Shown here: positions 20,201-26,036 of the stretch, piece by piece
Layout of the letters: every line of letters starts with the position of its first letter
Position numbering within the stretch: position 1 is the stretch's first letter
NCBI RefSeq assembly: GCF_014334015.1
Contig: NZ_CP060488.1
Coordinates: 3,864,501-3,928,500, forward strand
DNA length: 64,000 nucleotides
Direction of reading: 5' to 3'
DNA from: Bacteroides sp. M10
GTDB lineage: Bacteria; Bacteroidota; Bacteroidia; Bacteroidales; Bacteroidaceae
Position numbers and translations under genes: made by a program
The notes under the pieces: model-generated
What the model saw: the letters and a program-made list of their open reading frames with translations, nothing else
What the model was told of the DNA's origin: nothing
Database searches by the model: none

Positions 20201-20754
20201 CCGTTGTAAGTACCTATATAAATTTGATTATCTTTTGTATGAATGATGGAATAGATGGTGTTATGAGGCAATCCGGTCTGTTTGCTATCGAAATGATTCA
20301 GTTGACGACTTTTTAACTGATAAATATATAATCCGTTCAACGAACCTATCCACAATGTATCTCCCTGGAGTGCCATGGTACGGACATCCGTTGGGAAATC
20401 AGTATCCGGTTGCTCATATTTGTCTGTTCGATAGTTATAAACAAGAATCCCGTTATCTGTTCCCAGATATAAATAAGTGTTATCTGCTATAATACCGCAG
20501 TAGATACGTGTGTTAGTACGTTCTCCATACGTGAAATGCTGTTGTGTGGAATAACCGTCATAACTGAATAAACCCTTGTTGGAACCTACCCATATCAGTC
20601 CCTCGCTATCTTGCAGGAAGCAACTAATCACCGAAGCTTCGGCTCCGAGATAGATGTTGTCGAATTGCTGATAATTTACTTTTTGCCCATACACATTGCC
20701 ACTGCTACAGTAGGCAAGGATGAGAAAAAGAATTGTTGTCATTCGTTCGCGCAT
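17230..20754 (-). CDS. HTCS-like sensor/AraC regulator without phospho-acceptor His and without receiver domain
   Basis: About 1174 aa from the ATG at 20754 (the frame is open to 20817, but that lies at or upstream of the likely transcript start). Order: signal peptide; about 700 residues of two-bladed Reg_prop beta-propeller repeats (e.g. 'GLIWVGSNKGLFSYDG', 'HNIWLGTDYGISLSRY'); Y_Y_Y domain ('YSNLGYGDYQLVISK'); one membrane helix ('IVYILLFLSLIAWVINFF'); a HisKA-like dimerisation region; HATPase with N box ('DNLLSNAVKFTPDGG'), 'SDTGSGIP' and 'GTGIGLYLVK'; then directly an AraC-type HTH ('LCELSGISNKQIYRKIKQLTGMSPVEYI'). The H-box reads 'FFTNLSNELKTPL', with Asn where His is phosphorylated. 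Only about 50 residues separate HATPase from the HTH, so the receiver domain is absent. It is adjacent to and upstream of the galactan PUL and is its presumed activator. Confidence 0.9.
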   Translation of the reverse strand: MRERMTTILFLILAYCSSGNVYGQKVNYQQFDNIYLGAEASVISCFLQDSEGLIWVGSNKGLFSYDGYSTQQHFTYGERTNTRIYCGIIADNTYLYLGTDNGILVYNYRTDKYEQPDTDFPTDVRTMALQGDTLWIGSLNGLYIYQLKSRQLNHFDSKQTGLPHNTIYSIIHTKDNQIYIGTYNGLCRYVQASGKFENILLPVNRGGSNLFVNSLLEDTARQCIWIGMEGYLFQYNPTTGEMKAIEVFHNNSIKSLALDGDENLLAGTDNGLYVYQNDKEPLQHIIHDSRNIQSLTNNIIWNIFSDQEHNIWLGTDYGISLSRYNSALQFVPISQITGTGDGNQFYSLFRDSKGFYWFGGTNGVIRFTHPAGNKHDAIWYRMGDKKHPLSHNRIRHIYEDREQQLWIATDGSINRYDYNTHQFVHYNIVDSTGTYNTNWAYYLFEDTDGKLWIATCLGGIFVVDKHKLIQSAGRSYVADQNYSIHNGLSGMFINQIVPDAEGNVWVLLYNSKGIDKINARTRQVTKLFADELSGEKSPNYLLRDEDGMLWVGFHGGVMRINPKDSSQQSISFGNFSNNEILSMTSVKEHIWVSTTNGLWIIDRRTMDARQQSLTDKRFTSLMFDSEDGNIYLGGADGFGISRPEIQAMNQPEHSILLTALYINNQLMSPHTGENIPNIRYTDAIELKYDQNNLAFELSDLPYSLEEKHEFVYRLEGMDKEWNFLQSNTNRITYSNLGYGDYQLVISKVEKSGSPSEHPYILNIKILPPWYYTLWAKIVYILLFLSLIAWVINFFRVKNRLKMERMEKEKILEQSRQKMAFFTNLSNELKTPLSRIIAPVSQLLPVAEEVHEKQTLEEVQRNAMKINSLIHQVLNFNRIEDNKDSLLILSRIELVSFSRSLFSVYEENKQITFHFETNKAKIYADMDAIKLGVILDNLLSNAVKFTPDGGSVRLSLFYREETGLLDICVSDTGSGIPQQDIPYIFQRFFQSPHSGNKEGTGIGLYLVKTYTELHGGHINGVTSNEGKGTSIGLNIPVIAVEKEEIPATQVKKQLESLPVLKPIEAESQDEKFLSNIIRLIEDHLSESELNVNALCELSGISNKQIYRKIKQLTGMSPVEYIKSIRMKKAAMLLQQKKFTVAEVMYMVGFSNHSYFSKCFQAEFGKTPRQYLNEDL

Positions 20755-20814
20755 GGTGTTAGGTTTGCAGGTTTCTAAATCTGTAATTGTTGTAAAAGTA
20801 TTCCTTCTTTCCTG

Positions 20815-20822
20815 CAAATGTA
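20815..20822 (-). promoter_or_regulatory. -7 element upstream of the PUL regulator gene
   Basis: The minus strand reads TACATTTG, a match to TAnnTTTG, with a weak TTTA about 22 nt further upstream. It puts the transcript start near 20808, which favours translation from the ATG at 20754 over the one at 20817. Confidence 0.4.
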
Positions 20823-20901
20823 GGAAAAATGTCGGTTACACTTGTAAATATCCCGCTCTTTTTGTTCCTTTGCTATCTATTTATAAACAGAAAACTTACG
20901 T

Positions 20902-21453
20902 ATGAGAAAACTAATTTATTGGCTTTTATTGCCGTTGGCAGTGGCTGTGAGTGCATGTGGCGGTAAAAAAGGATCTTCAGATAATACGTCGACATTGGCG
21001 ATGATAGACAGTGTGGATGCTCACGGATTGCAGCGTATGCAGACGTCTAAGAGCGAAACCGACTTTAAGTTTAAGGGGAAAGATTACCATTCCCTCGTTT
21101 CGCGTACTCCGGATGAAAATCTGCCCCATGTGACAAACGAGATGGGAGATACCTATGTCGACAATAAAATAGTGTTGCACCTGACGCGTGGTAACGAAAC
21201 CGTGTTGAACAAGACCTTTACCAAGAATGATTTTTCATCGGTAGTCGATGCGAACTTCCTATCTAAGTCTATATTGGAAGGCATTGTATATGACAAGACT
21301 ACTCCGCAGGGAATTGTGTATGCAGCGAGTGTTTGTTATCCGCAGACAGATTTGTATATGCCGCTTTCCATAACGATTACCGCTGATGGAAAAATGAGTA
21401 TACAGAAAGTGGATATGCTTGAAGAAGATTATGACGATGAAGCACCCAATTAA
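20902..21453 (+). CDS. DUF4738 domain lipoprotein
   Basis: 183 aa; SPII signal with 'AVAVSACGGKKG'. The body ('DFKFKGKDYHSLVSRTPDENLPHV', 'VLHLTRGNETVLNKTFTKNDF') is what I recall for DUF4738 Bacteroides lipoproteins of unknown function. The C terminus is acidic (EEDYDDEAPN). It is divergent from the PUL regulator and followed by its own terminator, so it is monocistronic. No role in the galactan system can be shown. Confidence 0.65.
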   Translation: MRKLIYWLLLPLAVAVSACGGKKGSSDNTSTLAMIDSVDAHGLQRMQTSKSETDFKFKGKDYHSLVSRTPDENLPHVTNEMGDTYVDNKIVLHLTRGNETVLNKTFTKNDFSSVVDANFLSKSILEGIVYDKTTPQGIVYAASVCYPQTDLYMPLSITITADGKMSIQKVDMLEEDYDDEAPN

Positions 21454-21511
21454 GCTTGTAGGCGGGTGTTGACAGTAAAATTACACAAATGTGAAAACAT
21501 TTGAGACAAAA

Positions 21512-21546
21512 GAAAGGCAGCCAATGAGGTTGCCTTTCGTATTTTT
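21512..21546 (+). terminator. Rho-independent terminator after the DUF4738 gene
   Basis: GAAAGGCA (21512-21519) pairs with TGCCTTTC (21531-21538), followed by a T-rich run. It overlaps the promoter of the next gene. Confidence 0.75.
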
Positions 21547-21547
21547 G
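21540..21547 (+). promoter_or_regulatory. -7 element of the heparin lyase gene
   Basis: TATTTTTG matches TAnnTTTG, 29 bases upstream of the ATG at 21577. It is embedded in the T-tract of the preceding terminator. No TTTG at the expected -33 position. Confidence 0.4.
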
Positions 21548-21576
21548 CACCGTCAACAAACTTAATACCGAATAGA

Positions 21577-22755
21577 ATGAAGAAAAACATTTTTGCTATC
21601 TGTGTGGTAGCAGTAGGATGTACGGCACTGACCGCTCAAACCAAAGATACACAAACGTTGGTTCCGCTTACGGAACGGGTAAACGTGCAGGCGGATTCGG
21701 CACGCGTCAATCAAATTATAGACGATTGCTGGGTAGCAGTAGGGACTAAAAAGCCTCATGCAATTCAACGCGACTTCACACGTATGTTCAACGGTAAGCC
21801 TTCCTATCGTTTTGAATTGAAGGAAGATGATAACACCCTGTCAGGATATGCCAAAGGGGAAACAAAAGGGCGTGCGGAATTTTCTTATTGTTATGCAACT
21901 TCCGATGATTTCAAAGGCCTGCCTGCCGATGTTTATCAGAAAGCGCAGATTACCAAAACTGTATATCATCATGGGAAAGGTATTTGTCCGCAAGGAGCTT
22001 CCCGCGACTATGAGTTTTCCGTATATATTCCTTCTTCATTGGGTAGCGATGTCTCGACAATTTTTGCCCAATGGCATGGGATGCCGGATCGTACATTGGT
22101 ACAAACTCCACAGGGCGAAGTGAAGAAACTGACGATTGACGAGTTCGTTGAACTGGAAAAGACTACGATCTTTAAAAAGAATGAAGGGCACGAGAAAGTA
22201 GCCAAACTGGATAAACAAGGTAATCCGGTGAAAGACAAACAAGGAAATCCTGTATATCAGGCCGGAAAGGCCAACGGATGGCTCGTGGAACAAGGAGGCT
22301 ATCCTCCATTGGCGTTCGGGTTCTCTGGCGGATGGTTCTATATCAAAGCAAATTCCGATCGTAAGTGGCTGACGGATAAAGACGACCGTTGCAACGCAAA
22401 TCCCGAAAAAACACCGATTATGAAACCTGTAACATCAGACTATAAAGCATCGACCATTGCTTACAAAATGCCTTATGCCGATTTTCCGAAAGACTGCTGG
22501 ATTACATTCCGCATTCATATCGACTGGACAGTCTATGGCAAAGAGGCGGAAACGATTGTAAAACCGGGTATGCTCGATGTGCAGATGGACTATCAGGAAA
22601 AGGGGAAAAAGGTTAGTAAACACATTGTAGACAATGAAAAAATCATGATTGGACGTAACGACGATGATGGTTATTACTTCAAGTTCGGTATTTACCGTGT
22701 AGGTAATAGCACTAAGCCGGTATGTTACAATCTGACAAACTATTCAGAAAGGTAA
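21577..22755 (+). CDS. PL13 heparin lyase (heparinase I family)
   Basis: 392 aa with a signal peptide (cleavage near 'LTAQ', residue 21), so periplasmic or surface. The sequence matches the jelly-roll PL13 heparinase I family along its length: 'GKPSYRFELKEDD', 'STIFAQWHGMPDR' with the catalytic-type His (residue 167 of the precursor), 'KQGNPVYQAGKANGWL', and 'DGYYFKFGIYR' with the catalytic-type Tyr. The family cleaves highly sulfated heparin/heparan sulfate at GlcNS(6S)-IdoA(2S) by beta-elimination. It stands alone with its own promoter and terminator. From memory, B. thetaiotaomicron BT4675 occupies the same position and belongs functionally to a heparin PUL located elsewhere nearby; here no other heparin PUL gene is in the window. 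Confidence 0.92.
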   Translation: MKKNIFAICVVAVGCTALTAQTKDTQTLVPLTERVNVQADSARVNQIIDDCWVAVGTKKPHAIQRDFTRMFNGKPSYRFELKEDDNTLSGYAKGETKGRAEFSYCYATSDDFKGLPADVYQKAQITKTVYHHGKGICPQGASRDYEFSVYIPSSLGSDVSTIFAQWHGMPDRTLVQTPQGEVKKLTIDEFVELEKTTIFKKNEGHEKVAKLDKQGNPVKDKQGNPVYQAGKANGWLVEQGGYPPLAFGFSGGWFYIKANSDRKWLTDKDDRCNANPEKTPIMKPVTSDYKASTIAYKMPYADFPKDCWITFRIHIDWTVYGKEAETIVKPGMLDVQMDYQEKGKKVSKHIVDNEKIMIGRNDDDGYYFKFGIYRVGNSTKPVCYNLTNYSER

Positions 22756-22780
22756 TTAGTCAGAAGATAAAAAGAGAGTG

Positions 22781-22822
22781 ATATCCGGATGTTCTTTTTG
22801 TGAGCATCCGGATATTTTTTTA
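22781..22822 (+). terminator. Rho-independent terminator after the heparin lyase gene
   Basis: A perfect 11-bp stem (ATATCCGGATG at 22781-22791, CATCCGGATAT at 22805-22815) is followed by a run of T. Confidence 0.88.
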
Positions 22823-22828
22823 GTTCTT

Positions 22829-23605
22829 TTACCGTTTATTTGTCAGCGCAGCAATGATATACTTTCCTGGTGCTCCAATTTTACTCCATGATGTATTTGA
22901 AAGTAGTTTCCATATCTGCGTGCCTTTTCTGCCATAATCCGATAGCCGGAGAATCGTTTGTTTCTCTTTCTGGTCAGTCACTTTATGGTTGTCCAGGCTC
23001 TCCATCAATCCTGCTATGTTGTGTGTAGCCAGATTGTAGGCATACCCCGGAATTTCAATCGAAACAACGTTGTTTTCTTCTTCTTCATGATTTAGTTTAG
23101 TTTGGTTTAGTTTAGTTTGTCGGGAAATGTCTGCATTTTCTGAACTCAACTCTTCTTGAGTCGATAAAATGTCTACATTTTCCGGGTTCGTATCCTCTTT
23201 TTGTTTCCCGTTTTTGGGTTTGCTATCTAATAAATAAGGTAATTGAGAGAAATCAATTTTCCTGCGTACCGTAGCTTCCAGCCAGACTTTTTGAATTTGT
23301 TTCGAGGTCAAAACTCCATATCGGTCGTAAGTCTCTTTATGAAAGAATCCTTTTTCCAGCAATAGTTCAACAATTTTTTCCATCGTATCCTCTTTAATTC
23401 CTCCACCAATTTTACGGATAAAAATCAGACTTTGTTCTTTTCCCCAAGAGATATAATACCCTTCTTTATAGATTTTGCAAAGTAATCTCAATACGATGTA
23501 AGAGGCTAACATTCCATATTTGGCTTCTAATAATTCCATGACTTCTTCATCGAAAAAGTTTGCAGGTGTCGGGAAATAAGGTATACCTTTGTTAATCATA
23601 CTCAT
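22829..23605 (-). CDS. DUF4373 (Lin1244/Lin1753-like) replication-associated protein
   Basis: 258 aa. The N-terminal ~110 residues fit the DUF4373/Lin1244 winged-helix domain: 'GIPYFPTPANFFDEEVMELLEAKYGMLASYIVLRLLCKIY', ending in 'VWLEATVRRK'. A Lys/Glu/Asn-rich linker follows (residues ~125-175), then a C-terminal helical domain ('LRLSDYGRKGTQIWKLLSNTSW', 'GKYIIAALTN'). Relatives are found in phages, plasmids and near Bacteroides capsule loci and resemble replication initiators or DnaD-like proteins, but their role is not proven. It lies 23 bases downstream of a DUF2693-like gene in the same leftward unit, with a periodic repeat array upstream. Confidence 0.75.
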   Translation of the reverse strand: MSMINKGIPYFPTPANFFDEEVMELLEAKYGMLASYIVLRLLCKIYKEGYYISWGKEQSLIFIRKIGGGIKEDTMEKIVELLLEKGFFHKETYDRYGVLTSKQIQKVWLEATVRRKIDFSQLPYLLDSKPKNGKQKEDTNPENVDILSTQEELSSENADISRQTKLNQTKLNHEEEENNVVSIEIPGYAYNLATHNIAGLMESLDNHKVTDQKEKQTILRLSDYGRKGTQIWKLLSNTSWSKIGAPGKYIIAALTNKR

Positions 23606-23628
23606 TATTCAATCTTTTTTATTGTAAA

Positions 23629-23973
23629 TTACACAATCGCTTTCCATTCGAGCAGGTTTCCAATCATAAATCTTCTCCATGCATGTTGTTCTGTACTCCA
23701 ATAGACGATGGACTCTTGTCTTGGCGTGTTTTGATACTCTCGATGAAAGAATTTTTCGTATCCTACCAACGTGCCTTGTTCCATGCAGAATGTGCCGTCT
23801 TGTTTATAAAAAGCTATCATGGCATTTCCATACTGCATGCGTTCTATCAATTCTATGCACTTTTGCACTATTCTTTCAGCATATTTTTCCGAGAATCCTT
23901 TTTCGGATACAATACGTTTTTTCCATACTAATTTGCAAGATGCGATCTTGCTTTTGTCGATTTTTCTTTTCAT
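23629..23973 (-). CDS. DUF2693-like small protein (SH3-barrel type)
   Basis: 114 aa, basic. The C-terminal half ('MEQGTLVGYEKFFHREYQNTPRQESIVYWSTEQHAWRRFMIGNLLEW') resembles DUF2693/SH3-barrel proteins common in Bacteroides mobile DNA, where a variant barrel ends in a 'W-x-F-x-x-x-N-L' motif. The N-terminal half is helical. Function unknown. It is the first gene after the four 22-bp-spaced repeats at 24032-24110 and is probably co-transcribed with the DUF4373 gene. Confidence 0.5.
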   Translation of the reverse strand: MKRKIDKSKIASCKLVWKKRIVSEKGFSEKYAERIVQKCIELIERMQYGNAMIAFYKQDGTFCMEQGTLVGYEKFFHREYQNTPRQESIVYWSTEQHAWRRFMIGNLLEWKAIV

Positions 23974-24031
23974 TGAAAAATAATTAAAATTAAAAATGCG
24001 TGTTTAGTGAAGCGAGAATACTCCCTGAAAG

Positions 24032-24110
24032 ATAGTGACGCTATATGGGGGATATAGTGACGCTATCCTCTGCTTATAGTGACGCCATCTCAACCGGATA
24101 GCGTCACTAT
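24032..24110. repeat. Four 13-bp iteron-like repeats at exact 22-bp spacing
   Basis: ATAGTGACGCTAT occurs at 24032-24044 and 24054-24066, ATAGTGACGCCAT (one change) at 24076-24088, and the exact reverse complement ATAGCGTCACTAT at 24098-24110. All starts are 22 bp apart, about two helical turns, so a protein would bind all four on one DNA face. Each unit is itself a partial palindrome (ATAG...CTAT). The array is 59 bp upstream of the leftward DUF2693-like gene and downstream of another leftward gene. It could be an autoregulatory operator or a replication iteron set. Confidence 0.9.
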
Positions 24111-24196
24111 TTTTCTGGGATATAATTCTCTGTTTTTAGCCGGTTTAAAACGGCGTCAAAAGTAGAGCTTGCATTTTACCTGCACAATTATTTTTG

Positions 24197-24598
24197 TCAA
24201 TACCTGTTTGATACTTTCTCTTTCTCCTGTCTTTCTTCCTCTTCCAACTGTTCCCGTTTGGCTCTTCTGATAACAGATAATTCTGTTTCTATACTGCTGA
24301 TTTCCATTAGCTTATAACCTCCGTGCTTGGGTATGTATAGTATTTCTTTCTCATAGATATGTTCAGCTAAATCTTTGAGCTTTTTGGAGTAGTTGACATG
24401 AGCTTCTCCTTCCTCAAACTTGTGTAGGTATACCGCCAGTAAAGCTGTTGGGTCTCCGGTGAGCCCGCCTCTTTTTTCCAGTTCATCCCTACTGATGATT
24501 TCCCCTTTCTGATGTGCTCTTCCCTCTTTTTTTAGCTTTTGAGCACTGTTTTCTACTTGTGTTTTAGACTCTCTGTGAGTTGTTTTTTTACTAGCCAT
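24197..24598 (-). CDS. Small charged hypothetical protein
   Basis: 133 aa, very hydrophilic (Lys/Glu-rich, with a C-terminal coiled-coil-like 'RAKREQLEEEERQEKEK'). The middle 'GDPTALLAVYLHKFEEGEAHVNYSKKLKDLAEHIYEKE' looks like a folded helical segment. I do not recognise a family. It is transcribed leftward, divergent from the tyrosine recombinase gene, with a 12-bp inverted repeat in the gap between them. Base composition and codon use look like the neighbouring genes, and a real gene seems more likely than a chance frame. Confidence 0.55.
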   Translation of the reverse strand: MASKKTTHRESKTQVENSAQKLKKEGRAHQKGEIISRDELEKRGGLTGDPTALLAVYLHKFEEGEAHVNYSKKLKDLAEHIYEKEILYIPKHGGYKLMEISSIETELSVIRRAKREQLEEEERQEKEKVSNRY

Positions 24599-24644
24599 GA
24601 TTTGCTAATTTTAATAAAGTTAATAATACTGAAAAATAAGTCTA

Positions 24645-24704
24645 CATTTGGTAAGCGTGTGCCAGGTATGCAAAAAGATTTGTTTTTTTGCCGCTTGCCA
24701 AATG
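24645..24704. repeat. 12-bp inverted repeat in the divergent gap before the recombinase gene
   Basis: CATTTGGTAAGC at 24645-24656 and GCTTGCCAAATG at 24693-24704 pair at 11 of 12 positions, with a 36-bp spacer that holds an A-run and a T-run. The left arm includes TACATTTG (24643-24650), a -7 type sequence directed at the recombinase gene. A regulator or recombinase binding site is possible. Confidence 0.55.
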
Positions 24705-24727
24705 GTATATATATAAAATAACTAGTG

Positions 24728-25684
24728 ATGCAAATGATGAACAAAAATGGATTTAGCCGGTGTGCAGAGTTCTACATCGGTCGTTTGCGGAAGGAAGGGA
24801 GGCATTCTACAGCGCATGTCTATAAGAATGCTATTTTTTCTTTTAGCAAATTTTGTGGCACGTCCCATGTGTCGTTCCGACAGGTCACCCGCGAGCGTTT
24901 ACGACGTTACGGGCAGTATCTTTATGAGTGTGGTTTGAAGCCTAATACGATTTCTACGTATATGCGTATGCTTCGTTGTATTTATAATCGAGGAGTAGAA
25001 GCGGGTAGTGCACCTTATGTGCCTCGGTTGTTTCATGATGTTTATACGGGAGTAGATGTTCGCCAAAAGAAAGCTTTGCCTATCGGTGAATTACGTAGAC
25101 TTCTGTATGAGGATCCCAAATCGGAGCGTTTGCGTCGAACGCAGGCTATTGCTGCCTTGATGTTTCAATTCTGTGGAATGTCATTCGCGGATTTAGCGCA
25201 TCTGGAGAAATCAGCTTTAGATCAGAATGTGTTGCGGTATAACCGTATCAAGACTAAAACTCCGATGAGTGTGGAAATACTTGATACTGCAAAGGAAATG
25301 ATTAACCGGCTTCGTAGTAATCAGGATTCTCATCCGGATTCTCCGGATTATCTGTTTGATATTCTTCGTAGTGATAAGAAACGGACGGATGAAAGGGCTT
25401 ATCGGGAATACCAGTCTGCCCTTCGTCGATTCAACAACCGTTTAAAAGACTTAGCGAGAGCTTTACGTTTGAAGTCTCCTGTCACTTCTTACACACTTCG
25501 CCATTCTTGGGCAACGACAGCGAAGTATCGGGGAGTATCGATTGAAATGATTAGTGAATCATTGGGACACAAATCTATAAAAACCACACAAATCTATTTG
25601 AAAGGCTTCGGACTTAAAGAACGTACGGAGGTAAATAAAGGGAATTTATCTTACGTGAGAAACTGTTGTATAGACAGATGGTAG
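24728..25684 (+). CDS. Tyrosine recombinase (capsule-locus invertase)
   Basis: About 318 aa; I chose the ATG at 24728 over the overlapping GTG at 24725. An N-terminal SAM-like core-binding domain ('HVYKNAIFSFSKFCG', 'GLKPNTISTYMRMLRCIYNRGVE') is followed by the catalytic domain: beta-hairpin Lys ('YNRIKTKTPMS'), ArgII box 'SYTLRHSWAT', 'ESLGHKSIKTTQIYL' with His and the nucleophile Tyr. The ArgI position, usually 'RGM' or 'RGI' in Bacteroides relatives, reads 'FQFCGMSFADLAHL', i.e. Cys instead of Arg. The gene ends 37 bases before a 293-bp segment with perfect inverted repeats. In Bacteroides capsule loci such adjacent recombinases flip the promoter; by position this one is the likely invertase. 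Confidence 0.85.
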   Translation: MQMMNKNGFSRCAEFYIGRLRKEGRHSTAHVYKNAIFSFSKFCGTSHVSFRQVTRERLRRYGQYLYECGLKPNTISTYMRMLRCIYNRGVEAGSAPYVPRLFHDVYTGVDVRQKKALPIGELRRLLYEDPKSERLRRTQAIAALMFQFCGMSFADLAHLEKSALDQNVLRYNRIKTKTPMSVEILDTAKEMINRLRSNQDSHPDSPDYLFDILRSDKKRTDERAYREYQSALRRFNNRLKDLARALRLKSPVTSYTLRHSWATTAKYRGVSIEMISESLGHKSIKTTQIYLKGFGLKERTEVNKGNLSYVRNCCIDRW

Positions 25685-25721
25685 ATATATAAAATATTGA
25701 TAATCAGAAGTAAAATGTGTG

Positions 25722-25742
25722 TGTTACTTCTTAGGTAACAGA
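25722..25742 (+). repeat. Left inverted repeat of the invertible capsule promoter
   Basis: 21 bp, an exact reverse complement of 25994-26014. It contains the dyad GTTAC-TTCTTAG-GTAAC: two 5-bp arms around a 7-bp asymmetric spacer, the layout of a tyrosine-recombinase crossover site. Confidence 0.95.
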
Positions 25743-25756
25743 ACTTAAATTTGACG

Positions 25757-25789
25757 CAAAGATAGACAAAAACACGAATAGTAAGCAAA
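25757..25789 (-). promoter_or_regulatory. Invertible promoter, pointing away from upxY
   Basis: On the minus strand: TTTG (25789-25786), a 21-nt spacer, then TATCTTTG (25764-25757). Both elements match the Bacteroides -33/-7 consensus (TTTG, N19-21, TAnnTTTG). The transcript would start near 25750 and run into the 3' end of the recombinase gene on the antisense strand. Confidence 0.85.
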
Positions 25790-25884
25790 TATTCTTCCAC
25801 TTTTTTTCGTTTTATCTGAAACATAGAGCAAAAAACTGTCTGAACATGAAATAATCTTATTTCCATGCTCTATACTTTTTCATT

Positions 25885-25925
25885 GCCTAATTCAATAGTT
25901 TTCTTATTGAATATTAGGCTTTTCC
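25885..25925 (+). terminator. Hairpin terminator inside the invertible segment
   Basis: GCCTAATTCAATA (25885-25897) pairs with TATTGAATATTAGGC (25905-25919, 2-nt bulge) and is followed by TTTTCC. A second nested hairpin lies just before it (ATAGAGCA 25823-25830 with TGCTCTAT 25866-25873, enclosing GAAATAA/TTATTTC). In this orientation it would stop read-through from the recombinase gene into upxY; after inversion it would lie behind the promoter. Confidence 0.7.
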
Positions 25926-25993
25926 ATTTTCTACGCCTTTGTCATGTATGTGATTTCTATTTTCACTGTAGTATGCGTTTCGTGTATGTATTG

Positions 25994-26014
25994 TCTGTTA
26001 CCTAAGAAGTAACA
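25994..26014 (-). repeat. Right inverted repeat of the invertible capsule promoter
   Basis: 21 bp, the exact reverse complement of 25722-25742, ending 22 bases before the upxY start codon. Same internal GTTAC/7-bp/GTAAC core. Confidence 0.95.
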
Positions 26015-26036
26015 GATGAACATGGGGTAAAAAAGT

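Larger units (their letters stand above)
25722..26014. other. Invertible promoter segment controlling the capsule operon (apparent OFF orientation)
   Basis: A 293-bp segment between the recombinase gene and upxY is bounded by perfect 21-bp inverted repeats. It holds one strong promoter near the left end, directed left (away from the capsule genes), and two hairpins further right, each followed by T-rich DNA when read rightward. Inversion would move the promoter to about 50 bp upstream of upxY, facing it. This layout matches phase-variable capsule promoters known in Bacteroides. State OFF is inferred from promoter direction. Confidence 0.9.

Noticed and set aside
23020-23180. Repeated TTTAGTTTAG/GTTTAG bases in the DUF4373 gene, considered as a CRISPR-like or regulatory repeat.
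   Set aside because: They are low-complexity codons (Lys/Leu/Asn/Gln/Thr) inside the linker of the protein; no spacer structure.
25746-25753. TAAATTTG on the plus strand in the invertible segment, as a possible ON promoter.
   Set aside because: There is no TTTG at the -33 distance, the start site would be almost 280 bp from upxY, and the internal hairpins would terminate it.
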